NCBI GenBank assembly: GCA_902782815.1
Contig: CACZOS010000002.1
Location: 1 to 6,643, forward strand
From: an uncultured Lachnospiraceae bacterium
GTDB taxonomy: Bacteria > Bacillota > Clostridia > Lachnospirales > Lachnospiraceae
Length of the DNA: 6,643 nt
Direction of reading: 5' to 3'
Part shown: in pieces, positions 5,117-6,643 of the stretch
Layout: each line of letters opens with the position of its first letter
Position numbering within the stretch: the stretch's first letter is position 1
Notes under the pieces: generated by a model
Databases searched by the model: none
Told to the model about the DNA's origin: nothing
The model's input: the letters and a program-made list of their open reading frames with translations, nothing else
Translations under genes and position numbers: made by a program

Positions 5117-6643
5117 TCACTCAAAAGAGGAAGACGCATAAACAATTCTTCCATCCATGATGGTCATCACATTTTGAACATTCTTAATCTCCTCTGAAGG
5201 AATTTCATAGATATCACGGTCCAGGATTGCCAGATCTGCCAGCTTTCCGGGCGTGATACTTCCCTTTTCGCTTTCCTCGAAGGAAAGCCAGGCTCCGTTG
5301 ACCGTATAAAGACGGACCGCTTCCTCTACGGACAGGCGTTGCTCCGGATGATATCCCCCGCAAGGCAGGTCATCCCTGTCTGTCCGGTTGACGGCGCAAT
5401 GAATCCCCCAGACCGGATCCATGATCTCTACGGGACAGTCTGACCCCCCTCCCAGAATGATACCTTCCCGGAGCAGGGATTTCCATGCGTATGCATCCCT
5501 GTCCCGGTCCCCAAGACGTTTCGGAGCCAATTTATAATCGGAAGCCACAAAAGCGGGCTGGATATCGGCGCATATATGCCCCCTTGCGATTTCCCGCCGA
5601 AGAGAAGCATCTGTCATCTGGCAATGCACGATCCGGTTGCGTAAATCCACATGATCGGATCTGAATGCCGCGCCTAAGGCATGCACAGCCTGCGCCACTG
5701 CCGCGTCCCCGATTGCATGACAGGCTACCTGCATCCCTGCCTGATGCGCCATAAGAACCAGGTCGTCCAGATCCTCCTGGATATAAACTCCCACGCCGCA
5801 GGTCTGAGGCGCATCCTCATAGGGCTTTCTCAGGTACGCTGTCCTCGCTCCAAGGGAACCGTCAAGAAGAAGCTTGATATTACCAATCCGGAAAAACGGA
5901 TCTCCGTCCCCTGTGCGCAACCCCCGGCGCAGGAACTCTTCGAGAATCGCCGGGCGGGCTGACTGCACCTCTTCCCAGACGCGCACGACAGCCAGCCCCT
6001 CAGACGCCAAATCCCGGTATGCCTGCATCCCGATATCCAGGGGAGCGCCCTCCAGGTCGTCCGAATGAACCGAAGTCACCCCGTAGGATGAGGCCTCGGA
6101 AAAAACCGAACGGATGGCATCCTTAACTACTGTAAGGGAAGGCGCAGGCATACGCCGCTTACACTCATCCAAAGCCGTTTCCACCAGAACACCTGTCAGC
6201 CGCCCATGTCTGTCCTTTTCTAAAATCCCGCCCATCCCGGAGATCACTGTCTTCTCGTCAAATCCAATCTCCCGGAGAGCCGCATGGTTTACAGCGCCGA
6301 TATGTCCGCAGATCCGTTCGATCATGATCGGATGCTTTACAGATATCGCGTCCAGATCCTCTGCGTCAGGCTGTACAGGCTCATCAAAAAGATTATGGTC
6401 ATAACCGCTTCCCACGACCCAGCATCCCTCCGGCACTTTTCTCTCCCGGATAAATGCTCTGCCCCTGGCAATCAGTTCCTTACGCGAACGAACGCCGCGC
6501 AGGTGAAATTTACCCTTCTCCAGGCCTGCCTGGAGCACATGGGAATGGGAATCACAAAAGCCCGGAAGAACGCATTTACCCTCAAGATCGATCAAAACCG
6601 TTCTCTTATCTGCCAGCGACAGAATTTCTTCGTCCGTACCCAC
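5117..6643 (-). CDS. YtcJ-type metal-dependent amidohydrolase (Amidohydro_3 family), 5' end outside window
   Basis: 508 residues are in the window, ending with TGA at 5117. The first codon, a GTG at the edge, is probably an internal Val of the usual N-terminal '...VGTDEEIL', and about 30-35 residues (the NGxIxTMD beta-sandwich strand) are missing. Visible features, in residues of the partial protein: metal-binding H33-x-H35 in LPGFCDSHSH (26-35); IKLLLDGSLGARTAYL (256-271), with K257 a candidate metal-bridging lysine; HAIGD with H309; IVHCQ with H340; and GGGSDCPVE with D402 (398-406). The closing beta-sandwich part has SVEEAVRLYTVNGAW and ITPGKLADLAILD (463-475). All expected catalytic residues are present, so the enzyme should be active. 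Family members hydrolyse amide or related bonds, for example N-substituted formamides; the substrate cannot be told from sequence. It is cytoplasmic, with no signal peptide seen. Its link to the downstream unit is doubtful, since a separate promoter lies between them. Confidence 0.93.
   Translation of the reverse strand: MGTDEEILSLADKRTVLIDLEGKCVLPGFCDSHSHVLQAGLEKGKFHLRGVRSRKELIARGRAFIRERKVPEGCWVVGSGYDHNLFDEPVQPDAEDLDAISVKHPIMIERICGHIGAVNHAALREIGFDEKTVISGMGGILEKDRHGRLTGVLVETALDECKRRMPAPSLTVVKDAIRSVFSEASSYGVTSVHSDDLEGAPLDIGMQAYRDLASEGLAVVRVWEEVQSARPAILEEFLRRGLRTGDGDPFFRIGNIKLLLDGSLGARTAYLRKPYEDAPQTCGVGVYIQEDLDDLVLMAHQAGMQVACHAIGDAAVAQAVHALGAAFRSDHVDLRNRIVHCQMTDASLRREIARGHICADIQPAFVASDYKLAPKRLGDRDRDAYAWKSLLREGIILGGGSDCPVEIMDPVWGIHCAVNRTDRDDLPCGGYHPEQRLSVEEAVRLYTVNGAWLSFEESEKGSITPGKLADLAILDRDIYEIPSEEIKNVQNVMTIMDGRIVYASSSFE

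Overview
The window looks like chromosomal DNA from a Gram-positive gut-type Firmicute, most likely a Lachnospiraceae/Clostridiales member. The reasons are moderate GC, strong AGGAGG-type Shine-Dalgarno sites, a large secreted protein built from glycine-rich beta-helix modules and BspA-like leucine-rich repeats, and a double-glycine-leader peptide. The taxon is an inference; there is no rRNA or marker gene. All convincing genes lie on the minus strand, so the window reads from right to left.

Right part (6643 to 5117): the 3' 508 codons of a YtcJ-type amidohydrolase (Amidohydro_3 family). The N-terminal ~30-35 residues lie beyond the window edge. It ends at a TGA at 5117.

Centre (5116 to 4619): a regulatory and small-gene region. 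A near-consensus sigma-A promoter (TTGAAA, 17 nt, TATGAT) lies just after the amidohydrolase stop. It should produce a leader of about 180 nt containing a foldable two-stem RNA followed by a T6 run. Next comes a 50-codon gene (4884-4732) with an excellent Shine-Dalgarno site. Its product has a textbook double-glycine leader and a 27-residue acidic-then-lysine-rich tail. I regard it as a real exported or RiPP-like precursor peptide.

Left part (4618 to 1): one uninterrupted reading frame of at least 1539 codons. It starts at a GTG six bases after AGGAGG and runs off the left edge with no stop. I translated it completely. It encodes a signal peptide, an acidic linker with five short F-T-S/G-type motifs, three large repeated modules, and a BspA-like leucine-rich region at the edge. 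Each module has an entry domain with LDLNG, a GGG(x)TGG cap, beta-helix rungs alternating GG[GA]-type and IxxN motifs, an FsDd domain and a WxW/Cys-pair domain.

Peptide and giant protein are 113 nt apart with no clear promoter or terminator between them, so they probably form one transcription unit. The most interesting possibility is an undescribed pairing of a GG-leader peptide with a giant modular surface protein, controlled by a structured leader RNA. No transporter, peptidase or modification enzyme is visible in the window, so the functional link is a hypothesis. Coding regions cover nearly everything else, and all long plus-strand open frames are antisense shadows.
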